DNA from: Spirochaetaceae bacterium
GTDB taxonomy: Bacteria; Spirochaetota; Spirochaetia; SZUA-6; Bin103
NCBI GenBank assembly: GCA_028821475.1
Contig: JAPPGB010000083.1
Coordinates: forward strand, 62,001-126,000
DNA: 64,000 nucleotides
Direction of reading: 5' to 3'
This document shows positions 15,965-23,721 of the stretch, piece by piece (the stretch's first letter is position 1; each line of letters opens with the position of its first letter). Under the pieces are notes generated by a model. That model was not told where the DNA came from and searched no databases. It saw only the letters and a program-made list of their open reading frames with translations. Made by a program: the position numbers and the translations under genes.

Positions 15965-16121
15965 AAGGATGGAAGGTTGCGCGCATACATAATTCGGCGG
16001 CTGCTGCTGATGATCCCGACGGCGTTCCTTATCAGCGTGATACCAAGGATGGAAGGTTGCGCGCGTACATAATCCGCCGGCTACTGCTTATGATCCCGAC
16101 GGCGTTCCTCATCAGCGTGAT
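15965..16121 (+). repeat. 80-bp tandem duplication of the dppB 5' end
   Basis: A 77-base segment at 15965–16041 is repeated at 16045–16121 (period 80). Each copy has an AAGGA ribosome binding site, a TTG start and the next 20 codons, encoding MRAYIIRRLLLMIPTAFLIS. The six differences (in the codons for Ala, Ile, Arg, Leu, Leu, Leu) are all synonymous third-position changes. The first copy continues to a stop at 16070–16072, giving a 31-codon mini-ORF that overlaps the true start at 16057. Confidence 0.93.
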
Positions 16122-17046
16122 GTTGTTTCTGCTCATGCGCCTCGTCCCCGGGGACGTGATCGACGTGATGATCGCCCAGTTGGCCGAATCGGCAGAGGAG
16201 ATCGAGCTCGACCGCGAGGATCTGGAACGCAAGCTCGGCCTCGACGCGCCGCTGATCGTCCAGTACGGACGATTTCTCGGCGTGGCGCCCAACGTGGACG
16301 GCCAGGTCAGCGGCGTGCTGCAGGGCGACTTCGGCACCTCCTGGCGGGAGCGCCTGACCGTGACCGAGCTGCTGTTCAAGAAGATACCGGTAACCATGGA
16401 GCTCGGGCTGATGGGCCTGATCATCGCGCAGCTCATCGCCATCCCGATCGGCGTCTACTCCGCCCTGCGGCAGGATACCTGGGGCGACTACGTGGGGCGC
16501 AGCTTCGCGATCCTGTCGATCTCGGTGCCCGGCTTCTGGCTGGCGACGATGGTGATCGTGTACCCGTCGATCTGGTGGGGCTACATGCCTTCCATCTGGC
16601 TGATCAAGTTCGCCGACGACCCGATGGGCAACATCAAGATGTTCATCGTGCCCGCCATCGTGCTGGCGCTGGCCATGGCCGGCGGCACCATGCGCATGAC
16701 CCGGACCATGACCCTGGAGGTGATCCGCAACGACTACATCAGGACGGCGTGGGCGAAGGGGCTGGCCGAGGCCCTGGTGGTGAGCCGGCACGCGCTCAAG
16801 AACGCGTTCATCCCCGTGGTCACCATCGTCGGCCTGCAGATACCGATCCTGATCGGCGGCACGGTGATCATCGAGCAGATCTTCATGCTGCCCGGCATGG
16901 GGCGGCTGATCGTGGAGTCGCTGCTGGTGCGCGATTACCCGGTGGTAATGGGCATCATGCTGTTCTTCAGCATCGGCCTGATGCTGACCAACCTGGTGGT
17001 GGATCTCACCTACGGCTTCCTGGACCCGAGGATCCGCTCGTCATGA
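16057..17046 (+). CDS. peptide/nickel-type ABC transporter permease (DppB family)
   Basis: This 329-residue inner-membrane permease is of the DppB/OppB type, half of the channel of a binding-protein-dependent importer for peptides or other amphipathic solutes. The first membrane helix begins at MRAYIIRRLLLMIPTAFLIS, and the coupling loop that contacts the ATPase is seen in AKGLAEALVVSRHALKNAFI. The start is TTG at 16057 with AAGGA seven bases upstream; no better start exists. A tandem copy of this start region lies just upstream. The stop overlaps the next gene (ATGA at 17043). It is intact, unlike the remnant at 9975–10571. Confidence 0.9.
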   Translation: MRAYIIRRLLLMIPTAFLISVMLFLLMRLVPGDVIDVMIAQLAESAEEIELDREDLERKLGLDAPLIVQYGRFLGVAPNVDGQVSGVLQGDFGTSWRERLTVTELLFKKIPVTMELGLMGLIIAQLIAIPIGVYSALRQDTWGDYVGRSFAILSISVPGFWLATMVIVYPSIWWGYMPSIWLIKFADDPMGNIKMFIVPAIVLALAMAGGTMRMTRTMTLEVIRNDYIRTAWAKGLAEALVVSRHALKNAFIPVVTIVGLQIPILIGGTVIIEQIFMLPGMGRLIVESLLVRDYPVVMGIMLFFSIGLMLTNLVVDLTYGFLDPRIRSS

Positions 17047-17981
17047 GCAGTGTCGGGATGCCGGAGAGCGTGCGCCGGTCGGCCGTGGTCACATTCTTCC
17101 GGCGCATCGGCAAGGAGAAGCCGCTCGGCACCGTGGGTGCCGTGATCACCGCGCTGCTGCTGCTGGTCGGGATTTTCGCCGACGTGCTGGCGCCGTACGG
17201 GATGAACGAAACCAACATGGAGCAGCCGTTGGCCTCCCCCTCCGACAGCAACTGGCTGGGCACCGACGACCTGGGCCGCGACGTGTTGACGCGGGTCATC
17301 TACGGCGCGCGGGTGTCGGTGATCGTGGGCCTGGCGGGCGCCACCCTTGCCACTTTGATCTCCCTCCTGATCGGTCTCATATCGGGTTACCTGGGCGGCA
17401 CCTTCGACCTGCTGACCCAGCGGCTGGTCGACGCCTGGATGTCGCTGCCGGACCTGATCGTGCTGATGGTGATCATCGCGTTCCTCGGCGGCGGCATGGT
17501 GCCGATCATCGTGGTGCTCGGCGTGGCGGGGGGCATCACCGGCTCGCGCATCATCCGCGGCGCGGTGATCAGCACCAAGGAGGACGCCTACGTGACCGCG
17601 GCGTCGGCGATCGGCGGGCGCACCAGCCGGGTTCTGCTGCGCCACATTCTGCCCAACGTGCTCGCGCCCGCGGTGATCCTGCTCACGCTGCGCATTCCGG
17701 CGATCATCCTCTCCGAGGCCAGCCTCAGCTTCCTCGGCTTCGGCATCCAGCCGCCGTTCCCGAGTTGGGGTGCCATGCTCAGCGGCCGCAGCCGCGAGTT
17801 CATGTTCGTGGCGCCGTGGACGGTGCTGTGGCCGGGCCTCGCCCTCGCCACCGTCGTGTACGGCACCAACATGTTCGGCGACGCCGCCCGCGACATCCTC
17901 GACCCCAAGCTGCGCGGCGGCGTCGGCCGCTTCAGCGCCAAGGTGGTCAGGACGGCCCGGCGCGTCCGGTCCAAGCGCTGA
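17043..17981 (+). CDS. peptide/nickel-type ABC transporter permease (DppC family)
   Basis: The 312-residue product is the second permease, of the DppC/OppC type. It shows the N-terminal segment TFFRRIGKEKPLGTVGAVIT, the periplasmic motif WLGTDDLGRDVLTRVIYGAR and the cytoplasmic coupling region (AIGGRTSRVLLRHILPNVLA) followed by SEASLSFLGFGIQPPFPSWG. The ATG at 17043 overlaps the dppB stop by 4 bases. With DppB it forms the membrane channel. No ATPase gene follows, so the energising subunits must be encoded elsewhere. Confidence 0.92.
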   Translation: MSSVGMPESVRRSAVVTFFRRIGKEKPLGTVGAVITALLLLVGIFADVLAPYGMNETNMEQPLASPSDSNWLGTDDLGRDVLTRVIYGARVSVIVGLAGATLATLISLLIGLISGYLGGTFDLLTQRLVDAWMSLPDLIVLMVIIAFLGGGMVPIIVVLGVAGGITGSRIIRGAVISTKEDAYVTAASAIGGRTSRVLLRHILPNVLAPAVILLTLRIPAIILSEASLSFLGFGIQPPFPSWGAMLSGRSREFMFVAPWTVLWPGLALATVVYGTNMFGDAARDILDPKLRGGVGRFSAKVVRTARRVRSKR

Positions 17982-18009
17982 CCCGCGCCACGGGCGCCGC
18001 CCGGCGAGT

Positions 18010-18039
18010 TTGACAGGAGGCGCCGGCGGCCGGTAGCTT
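18010..18039 (+). promoter_or_regulatory. possible promoter for the binding-protein gene
   Basis: A perfect TTGACA at 18010–18015 is followed after 18 bases by TAGCTT (18034–18039), a weak -10. It would let the binding protein be made in excess over the permeases, as is usual for such importers. A short GC-rich inverted repeat lies between it and the start codon. Confidence 0.35.
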
Positions 18040-18082
18040 CCCCATGCGGCCGTTTCGGCCGGAATTCAACAGGAGGTATTGC

Positions 18083-19798
18083 ATGAACAAGACCCATGCG
18101 ATTGCCGCGGTGCTTCTCGCCGCCGCGGCAATGTGGCTCTCCGCGGCCGGAGAGCAAGATAGCGAGATGGCGGCCGCCGGCGACGGCAGCCCGCAGTACG
18201 GGGGCACCCTGACCGCGGTCAGCGCCGCCTTCGTGATCGGCCCGGAGAGCCCCGACCCGGCTGACGGTCAGGGCCACTCGACGCTCTTTCTGTCGCTGAT
18301 CCAGGAGCGCCCGCGGTTCGGCGACCACGAGAAATTCGGTCCCAAGGGCACCGGCGAGTATCCCTTTACCCTGGTCGGCCCGATGCCCGACAAGTACGCT
18401 CGCGGGCTGCTGCTGGAGAGTTGGGACGTCACGCCCGAGCAACACACCTGGCACCTGCGCAAGGGCGTCATGTGGGCGGCGGACAACGTCGACTTCATGG
18501 AGAACCGCGAGATGGTCGCCGACGACGTGGTAGCCGACCTGAAGTACTACCGCGAGTCGCCCGCCGGGGCGCGCTTCAAGGGCGTGTCCGGCGACATCAC
18601 CGCCACCGACAGCCACACCGTGGTGATCGAGTTCACCGAACTCGACATCGGCATGCTGAACATCCTCACGATGGGCGGGACGACCGCCATTTCGCCCCCC
18701 GAGATGGAGGCCGCGGGCATGGACAAGTGGGCAAACCAGGTGGGCACCGGACCGTTCATGTTCGACGACTACGAGATCGACTCGCACATGACCTACGAGC
18801 GCAATCCGAACTACTGGGACAAGACCACCATCGATGGACAGGAGTACCAGCTCCCGTTCGTGGACAAGGTAATCGTCCCGATTATTGCCGACGAGGCGTC
18901 TATGGTCGCCGCGCTGCGCACCGGCAGGGCGGACATGGCCAGCTCGGTGTTCGCCGTGCACTGGCAGACGCTCGACGAGACGGCGCCCGACCTGAACTCG
19001 CACCGGTTTCCGATCTCGTTCGGGTCGACGGCCTACCTGAAGACCACCGAGCCGCCATTCGACAACCGCGACGTGCGCCGCGCCATGATGATCGGCACCG
19101 ACCTGACCGGCTTCCAGAAGCTGCGCCAGGCGGGCGACCTGGAGCTGCCCACGCACTGGTTCCCGGTCGACCCGATCATGCCCTCCTACACGCCGATGGA
19201 CGAGCTGCCGGAAGAGACCCGCATGCTGTACGACTACGACCCGGAGAAGGCGAAGCAGATGCTCGCCGACGCCGGCTACCCGAATGGCTTCACCATCGAC
19301 TACACCACCCTGGGCTGGCCCGAGTTCATGACCGACGGGGCGCTGCTCAAGGACCAGTGGGAGAAGATCGGCGTCACGGTAAACCTGCAGGGCTTCGAGG
19401 CGGCGGTGTGGAGCGCGCACGCGCGCGAGCGCACCTACACCGGCTCGGTCCGGCAGGGCCACTGCGGCGGCTGCCCGGTGACCACGCTGCCGCGGTTCAC
19501 CACCGGGCACACCCGCAACTACACCGACTGGTCCGACCCCAAGTTCGACGCGATGGTGGAGGAACTGACGAAGGAGCTGGATCCGGACCGGCGCAACGAG
19601 ATGATCAAGGAAGCGTCGATCTACCTGCTGAACGAGGTGATCGCGGTTCCGCAGGCAGTCAAGGTGCAGGGCCGCTTCTGGTGGCCGTGGATTCAGAATT
19701 ATTACGGCGAGACCTACCTCGCGAGCACCAACACCTGGCTGGAGCCCTCCGCCTGGGTGTGGATCGACCAGGGCCTGAAGAAGGAGATGGGTTACTAA
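18083..19798 (+). CDS. extracellular solute-binding protein, family 5 (DppA/OppA-like)
   Basis: This 571-residue periplasmic binding protein belongs to the peptide/nickel family 5. A signal peptide (MNKTHAIAAVLLAAAAMWLS, then AAGEQD) precedes the mature domain and has no lipobox cysteine. Family features include LLLESWDVTPEQHTWHLRKG and the closing hinge region near DYDPEKAKQMLADAGYPNGF. The ATG at 18083 has a near-perfect AGGAGG six bases upstream, so the longer reading is rejected. It supplies substrate to the two permeases upstream. The ligand could be an oligopeptide, but family 5 also binds sugars and metals. A strong terminator follows. Confidence 0.92.
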   Translation: MNKTHAIAAVLLAAAAMWLSAAGEQDSEMAAAGDGSPQYGGTLTAVSAAFVIGPESPDPADGQGHSTLFLSLIQERPRFGDHEKFGPKGTGEYPFTLVGPMPDKYARGLLLESWDVTPEQHTWHLRKGVMWAADNVDFMENREMVADDVVADLKYYRESPAGARFKGVSGDITATDSHTVVIEFTELDIGMLNILTMGGTTAISPPEMEAAGMDKWANQVGTGPFMFDDYEIDSHMTYERNPNYWDKTTIDGQEYQLPFVDKVIVPIIADEASMVAALRTGRADMASSVFAVHWQTLDETAPDLNSHRFPISFGSTAYLKTTEPPFDNRDVRRAMMIGTDLTGFQKLRQAGDLELPTHWFPVDPIMPSYTPMDELPEETRMLYDYDPEKAKQMLADAGYPNGFTIDYTTLGWPEFMTDGALLKDQWEKIGVTVNLQGFEAAVWSAHARERTYTGSVRQGHCGGCPVTTLPRFTTGHTRNYTDWSDPKFDAMVEELTKELDPDRRNEMIKEASIYLLNEVIAVPQAVKVQGRFWWPWIQNYYGETYLASTNTWLEPSAWVWIDQGLKKEMGY

Positions 19799-19828
19799 CG
19801 CTCGGATCCCTCGACCAGGGCAATTACG

Positions 19829-19862
19829 CGGCCACGGGAGCGCATCCCGTGGCCGTTTTTTT
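19829..19862 (+). terminator. strong Rho-independent terminator after the dpp-like operon
   Basis: A perfect 10-bp stem (CGGCCACGGG at 19829–19838 with CCCGTGGCCG at 19846–19855) with a 7-base loop is followed by seven T residues (19856–19862). It lies about 30 bases after the binding-protein stop and directly before the convergent ABC ATPase gene. It is the clearest terminator in the window. Confidence 0.93.
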
Positions 19863-19865
19863 GGC

Positions 19866-20892
19866 TCATCCGGCCTCGGCGTTCCAGTCCTGGTAGATGT
19901 CGGCGATCACGTCGTCGATGCGCGAGCGGTGCGTCTCCACGTCGTGGATGGCGCTCTGTGCGGCTGCCTCCTGCAGCAGCGCGGTGATCGGGGTGCGGGC
20001 GGCGTCGAAGGTGTAGTGGTGGCGCCCTCCCTCGCTGCCGGTGAGCCGGACGCCGCCAAGCCGTGGCGGTTCGGCGGTGCCGGTCTCGATGGTCAGGTGG
20101 CGGCGGTCGCCGAAGCGGCGGCGCAGTTCCGTGAAGTCGCCGTCGTAGGCAATGCGGCCGCGGTCGATCAGCACGATGCGCCCGGCGAGCTGCTCCAACT
20201 CGTCCATGTCGTGGCTGGTAAGCATCACGGTGACGCCGCGTTCGCGGTTCAAGGTCTTGATGAAGTCGAGGATGTTGCGCTTGGCGAGCACGTCCAGGCC
20301 GATGGTGGGTTCGTCCAGGAACAGGATCTCCGGCTCGTGCAGCAGCATCAGCGCGATGTCGGCGCGCATCTTCTGGCCCAGGCTGAGCTGGCGCGCCAGG
20401 GTGTGGAAGAACTCGCCGATGCCGAGCAGCTCCTTCACGAAGGCGAGCATCTCCTGGTAGCGCGGGCGCGGGATCTCCCACACCACCCGCTTCCACTCGA
20501 AGCTGGCCGCCACCGGCTGGTCCCACCACAGCTCGGTACGCTGGGCCGAATACCACGCCGATGCGGCGCACGTACGACACGCGCTCGGTCATCGGGTCCA
20601 TGCCGAGGCAGCGCACGGTGCCGGCGCTGGGCGCGAGCACGCTGGACAGCAGTTTGACGGTGGTGGACTTGCCGGCGCCGTTGGGCCCGGCGTAGGCGAC
20701 GATCTCGCCGCTGCGGATCGCCAGGTTCACCCCGCGCAGGGCGTGGATCTCGCGGATCGTGGGCCGGAACAGGTTGGTCAGGACGTCGCGGAACCGCTCC
20801 GAGCGCTGGCGCTGGAAGAAGGTCTTGTCGACCTCCCGCAGCTCAACCGCGATGTCCCCAGGCGATGTAGCGCTGCGATCCGGTCTGTGCAT
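19866..20892 (-). pseudogene. ABC-2 type exporter ATPase gene, interrupted by a frameshift
   Basis: The first frame (from ATG 20892) encodes an ABC ATPase N-terminus with Walker A in YAGPNGAGKSTTVKLLSSVL and continues to RRIGVVFG. A second frame carries the rest: VAASFEWKRV, the signature region RQLSLGQKMRADIALMLL, Walker B in ILFLDEPTIGLD, the switch histidine in MLTSHDMDEL, ending at 19866. Removing one G from the GGG at 20543–20545 (plus strand) would join them as VVFGQRTELWWDQPV, matching the family. The gene is otherwise complete (about 340 residues). Either the exporter is inactive or this is a sequence error. Its 5' end overlaps the permease gene upstream by 50 bases. Confidence 0.85.
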
Positions 20893-21676
20893 AGTGCTCC
20901 ATACCCTTCTTGAATACGAATCCCGCCACCAGCGTCAGCAGCAGCGCGGCCGCCGGCGTGTGCCACAGCCGCGGGGCGGCGATGCCGAGCAGTTGGCGGC
21001 AGGGATACCAGGCGACGAAGCCGACCGGCAGGATGGTGAGCATGCCGGTCAGCGCCACGGCGCTCAAGCCGTCGAGCGGGAACGCCTTGAGCTGGTACAG
21101 GAAGTTCACTGCGCGGCTGCTGATCTCCTCGGCCGCGGCCGGCGCCCAGAACGCCAGCGCACCCCACAGGAACGAGAACGCCAGCGCCACGGTGCAGGAT
21201 GCGAGCAGGTTGGCGCCGAACAGCAGCCACCAATGCACCGGGAAGCCGGCGCCGAGCTGGACGACCGCCCAGGCGGTGATGCCGGCGCCGGTAAGCAGCG
21301 ACCAAGCCCCCGAGAACGGCATGAACCCCTCGGTCAGCAGGCCCATCCACAGCGGCTGGGGTTGCACCAGCAGGTGGTCGAACTGCCCGCGCCCGATGCG
21401 GCGGCTGACGTGCAGCACGTTGTAGCTGAAACCCACGTCCAGGAAGCCGCGCACCAGCGCCGCGTAACCGAGCATGAAGATGACCTGGTCGCGCGACCAC
21501 AGGCCGATGCCCCCGAACCGCTCGGCGAGCAGAAACACCGCGGTGACGCCGGCCAGATTGAGGATCACGTCGGAGACCACGTTGATCAGGAAAAAGCGCA
21601 CGTCCTTGGTCATCCACATGAAGTCGAGGTGAGCCTGCACCCGCCAGCGCGCAAACAAGGTGCGTAATCGAGCCAT
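20843..21676 (-). CDS. ABC-2 family permease (PF06182-like)
   Basis: The 277-residue inner-membrane protein has about six hydrophobic segments and begins with a short cytoplasmic tail (MARLRTLFARWRVQAHLDFM), the pattern of ABC-2 family transporter proteins that act in pairs with a dedicated ATPase. Motifs such as GYAALVRGFLDVGFSYNVLH and RGQFDHLLVQPQP match this group. It lies between the second permease (upstream) and the ATPase gene (overlapping by 50 bases), so the three form one operon. The exported substrate is unknown. Confidence 0.83.
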   Translation of the reverse strand: MARLRTLFARWRVQAHLDFMWMTKDVRFFLINVVSDVILNLAGVTAVFLLAERFGGIGLWSRDQVIFMLGYAALVRGFLDVGFSYNVLHVSRRIGRGQFDHLLVQPQPLWMGLLTEGFMPFSGAWSLLTGAGITAWAVVQLGAGFPVHWWLLFGANLLASCTVALAFSFLWGALAFWAPAAAEEISSRAVNFLYQLKAFPLDGLSAVALTGMLTILPVGFVAWYPCRQLLGIAAPRLWHTPAAALLLTLVAGFVFKKGMEHYAQTGSQRYIAWGHRG

Positions 21677-21699
21677 CGCCGCTCAACCGCCGTGGGCGG

Positions 21700-21744
21700 T
21701 GTTGGCCTGTCGGCCAACAACCGCGGTTCGGCTTGCGCCGAACT
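21700..21744. other. twin tetraloop hairpins between the two exporter permease genes
   Basis: Two back-to-back inverted repeats occupy the gap: TGTTGGCC–tgtc–GGCCAACA (21700–21719) and GTTCGGC–ttgc–GCCGAAC (21726–21743). Each has a 7–8 bp stem and a 4-base loop. Neither is followed by a T-run on the minus strand, so they are not classical terminators. They may stabilise the mRNA or set the ratio of the two permeases. Confidence 0.5.
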
Positions 21745-21789
21745 GCATCGTGTGGGTGTTTACGCCCTTGCTGCCAGCCGCCAAGTCGT

Positions 21790-22599
21790 TCAGCCTCCGT
21801 GGGTTACCAGGCGCTCGCGGTTGCCGCGCCACGTCAGGTGGGCCAGCGGCCACAGGACGGCGGCCCACGCGGCCTGCAGCACGAGCAGGGCCAGCGCATC
21901 GCCGGTGCCGGTGTAGATGCGCAACGGGGCGGAGGCCAGCGCAGCGAACGGCAGGTAACCGAGCACCTCGCCGATTCCCCACGGCATCAGGGAGAGCGGG
22001 ATGACGGCCCCCGACAGCAGCACGCTCAACGCATTGCGGATCTGCATCAGCGCGTACACGTTCTGTTCCAGAACCACCATCAAGCTGGAGAAAAGAAATG
22101 CCAGCGCCGACCCAACGAGGATCGACAGGGCAAGGCTGCAGACGAAAAGCAGCAACGCGCCCGCGCTCGCCGGAAACGGATTGACGCCGAGGAGCGGCGC
22201 GAGACAAATCAACGGCAACGAGACCAGCAGCAGATCGCGCAGTCGGGTCCCGAGCATTTCCGCCGTGAACTGACCGTAAACACTCGCCGGGCGCAGAAAG
22301 CGATTCGCGATGTCGCCGCGCCAGAGCGCATCGTCGAGACTGTTGTTGACCGAGAACTGGCCGGAAAACACCTCCGAAATCAGTGTGTAGGTCAGCACCG
22401 CCGCGCGCGTCATGCCCGACGTCGCTCCGGTCTCCGGCAGCACCGTACGCCACAGCGACAACAGCAGCACCACGCGCAGCAGGCGCAGCCCGAAGTCGCC
22501 CGCCAGCACCCAGCCGCGGTCGTCCAGTGACCGCACCGCCGCCGTGGTCAGCGTCTTGAGATGTTTCCGTGCCGAGCGGAGGTCGATCACTCCTGCCAT
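21790..22599 (-). CDS. ABC-2 family permease, second subunit
   Basis: The 269-residue product (from ATG 22599) is a six-helix membrane protein of the ABC-2 exporter type, with SLWRTVLPETGATSGMTRAA, GQFSVNNSLDDALWRGDIAN and RFLRPASVYGQFTAEMLGTR, features shared with the PF06182-like permease group. It is the first gene of the exporter operon. No good ribosome binding site is seen before the ATG; a GTG at 22590 is an alternative. An inverted repeat (GTTCGT–tcg–ACGAAC, 22610–22624) lies directly upstream and could be an operator. Confidence 0.78.
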   Translation of the reverse strand: MAGVIDLRSARKHLKTLTTAAVRSLDDRGWVLAGDFGLRLLRVVLLLSLWRTVLPETGATSGMTRAAVLTYTLISEVFSGQFSVNNSLDDALWRGDIANRFLRPASVYGQFTAEMLGTRLRDLLLVSLPLICLAPLLGVNPFPASAGALLLFVCSLALSILVGSALAFLFSSLMVVLEQNVYALMQIRNALSVLLSGAVIPLSLMPWGIGEVLGYLPFAALASAPLRIYTGTGDALALLVLQAAWAAVLWPLAHLTWRGNRERLVTHGG

Positions 22600-22741
22600 G
22601 GCGCGCGAAGTTCGTTCGACGAACAGCCGAAAGTCAAGACTGCTGCCCGTCCGCACCTACTCCCAACTGGTTTGGGCATGGGCGCGAGGGCGCGGGGCGA
22701 TCGACTTGACCGCAGCGTGGCGGGGTAGCTACCGTGAACGG

Positions 22742-22948
22742 ATGAAGAACGCTGCGGAGGAGACCCCGTTCGAGCGGCTTCGCCGCGAGGAGCGCGAGTT
22801 GCGGGAACGCCTGCGCAGCCGTGGCTTCAGGTTCGCGGCATCCGACCGGCTGTCACGGGAGGCGCTGCACGACCGCAAACGGCGCGAGCGCTCGACTGTG
22901 ACCAGCTTCTCACGGAGGTCTGGCTCTTCGCCTACACGGAGCGAGTGA
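22742..22948 (+). CDS. small charged hypothetical protein
   Basis: This 68-residue ORF starts MKNAAEETPFERLRREEREL and is rich in arginine and glutamate, predicting a single long helix or coiled coil. I do not recognise the family. A palindrome (GGTAGCTACC, 22724–22733) and a TTGACC box (22706–22711) lie upstream, but spacing to a -10 is poor. The last 17 bases overlap the convergent SDR gene. It may not be a real gene. Confidence 0.3.
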   Translation: MKNAAEETPFERLRREERELRERLRSRGFRFAASDRLSREALHDRKRRERSTVTSFSRRSGSSPTRSE

Positions 22949-23633
22949 TACCGCCATCGACACGGATGTTCTGGCCGGTAATGTAGGCGGCGTCGTCCGA
23001 AGCCAGGAAAGCGATCAACGCGGATACTTCCCGGACCCGGCCGTAGCGTCCGAGCGGAATGCGCTCGCGCCGCGCGGCCGCTTCCGGCAGGCTGTCGATG
23101 AAGCCGGGCAGCACGTTGTTCATCCGAATGCCGTCACTCGCATGCTGATCCGCGAACAGTTTCGCATACGCCGCGAGCCCGGCGCGGAACACCGCCGAGG
23201 TGGGAAAGTCCGCATCCGGCTCGACGGCGGCAAAAGACGAGATGTTGATGATCGATCCACCACCTCCGCGCGCCATGACCGGCGCCGCCAGCCTCGCTGC
23301 CCGCACGGCGGCGAGAAAGTACACTTCCATGCCCTCGCGCCACTGGTGGTCGCTCAGTTCCGACACCGGGCCGCGCGGCCCGTGCCCGGCGGAGTTCACC
23401 AGCACGTCGATGCGTCCCCAGCGCGCGACCGCGGCGTCGACGAGACGCCGGAGATCCTCGTTCGAGCGGTTCGACCCCGTGACCCCAACACCGCCGAGCT
23501 CGCGCGCCAGCGCTTCACCCTTTCCCGACGAGGAAAGGACGGCCACCGAATGCCCCTCCCCGGCAAGAGTCCGTGCCGCGTCGGCACCCATGCCGCTGCC
23601 CGCCGCAGTCAGCACCGCCACCCTTGAAGCCAT
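22932..23633 (-). CDS. SDR-fold oxidoreductase lacking the Tyr/Lys catalytic pair
   Basis: The 233-residue protein has the Rossmann fold of short-chain dehydrogenases: AVLTAAGSGMGADAARTLAG at the cofactor site, IDVLVNSAGHGPRG, and the C-terminal VLPGFIDSLPEAAA and AAYITGQNIRVDGG. The catalytic Ser region is INISSFAAVEP (132–133). At the usual Y-x-x-x-K position it reads S-A-V-F-R (146–150), so Tyr is replaced by Ser and Lys by Arg before AGLAAYAK. Divergent SDRs with such changes exist and may bind ligands or use other chemistry. The length is normal for the family. Confidence 0.85.
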   Translation of the reverse strand: MASRVAVLTAAGSGMGADAARTLAGEGHSVAVLSSSGKGEALARELGGVGVTGSNRSNEDLRRLVDAAVARWGRIDVLVNSAGHGPRGPVSELSDHQWREGMEVYFLAAVRAARLAAPVMARGGGGSIINISSFAAVEPDADFPTSAVFRAGLAAYAKLFADQHASDGIRMNNVLPGFIDSLPEAAARRERIPLGRYGRVREVSALIAFLASDDAAYITGQNIRVDGGITRSV

Positions 23634-23721
23634 CGACCCGACGATACCTCCCGTCAGGACGAGCGTTCAATGGTCCCGCGGTACCGTCGCGGTGTCAGTC
23701 TGGTTGTCACGGTCCGGGGAC

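Noticed and set aside
17588-19510. A 640-codon open frame on the minus strand
   Set aside because: It is antisense to dppC and the binding-protein gene, both of which show clear family motifs and good ribosome binding sites.
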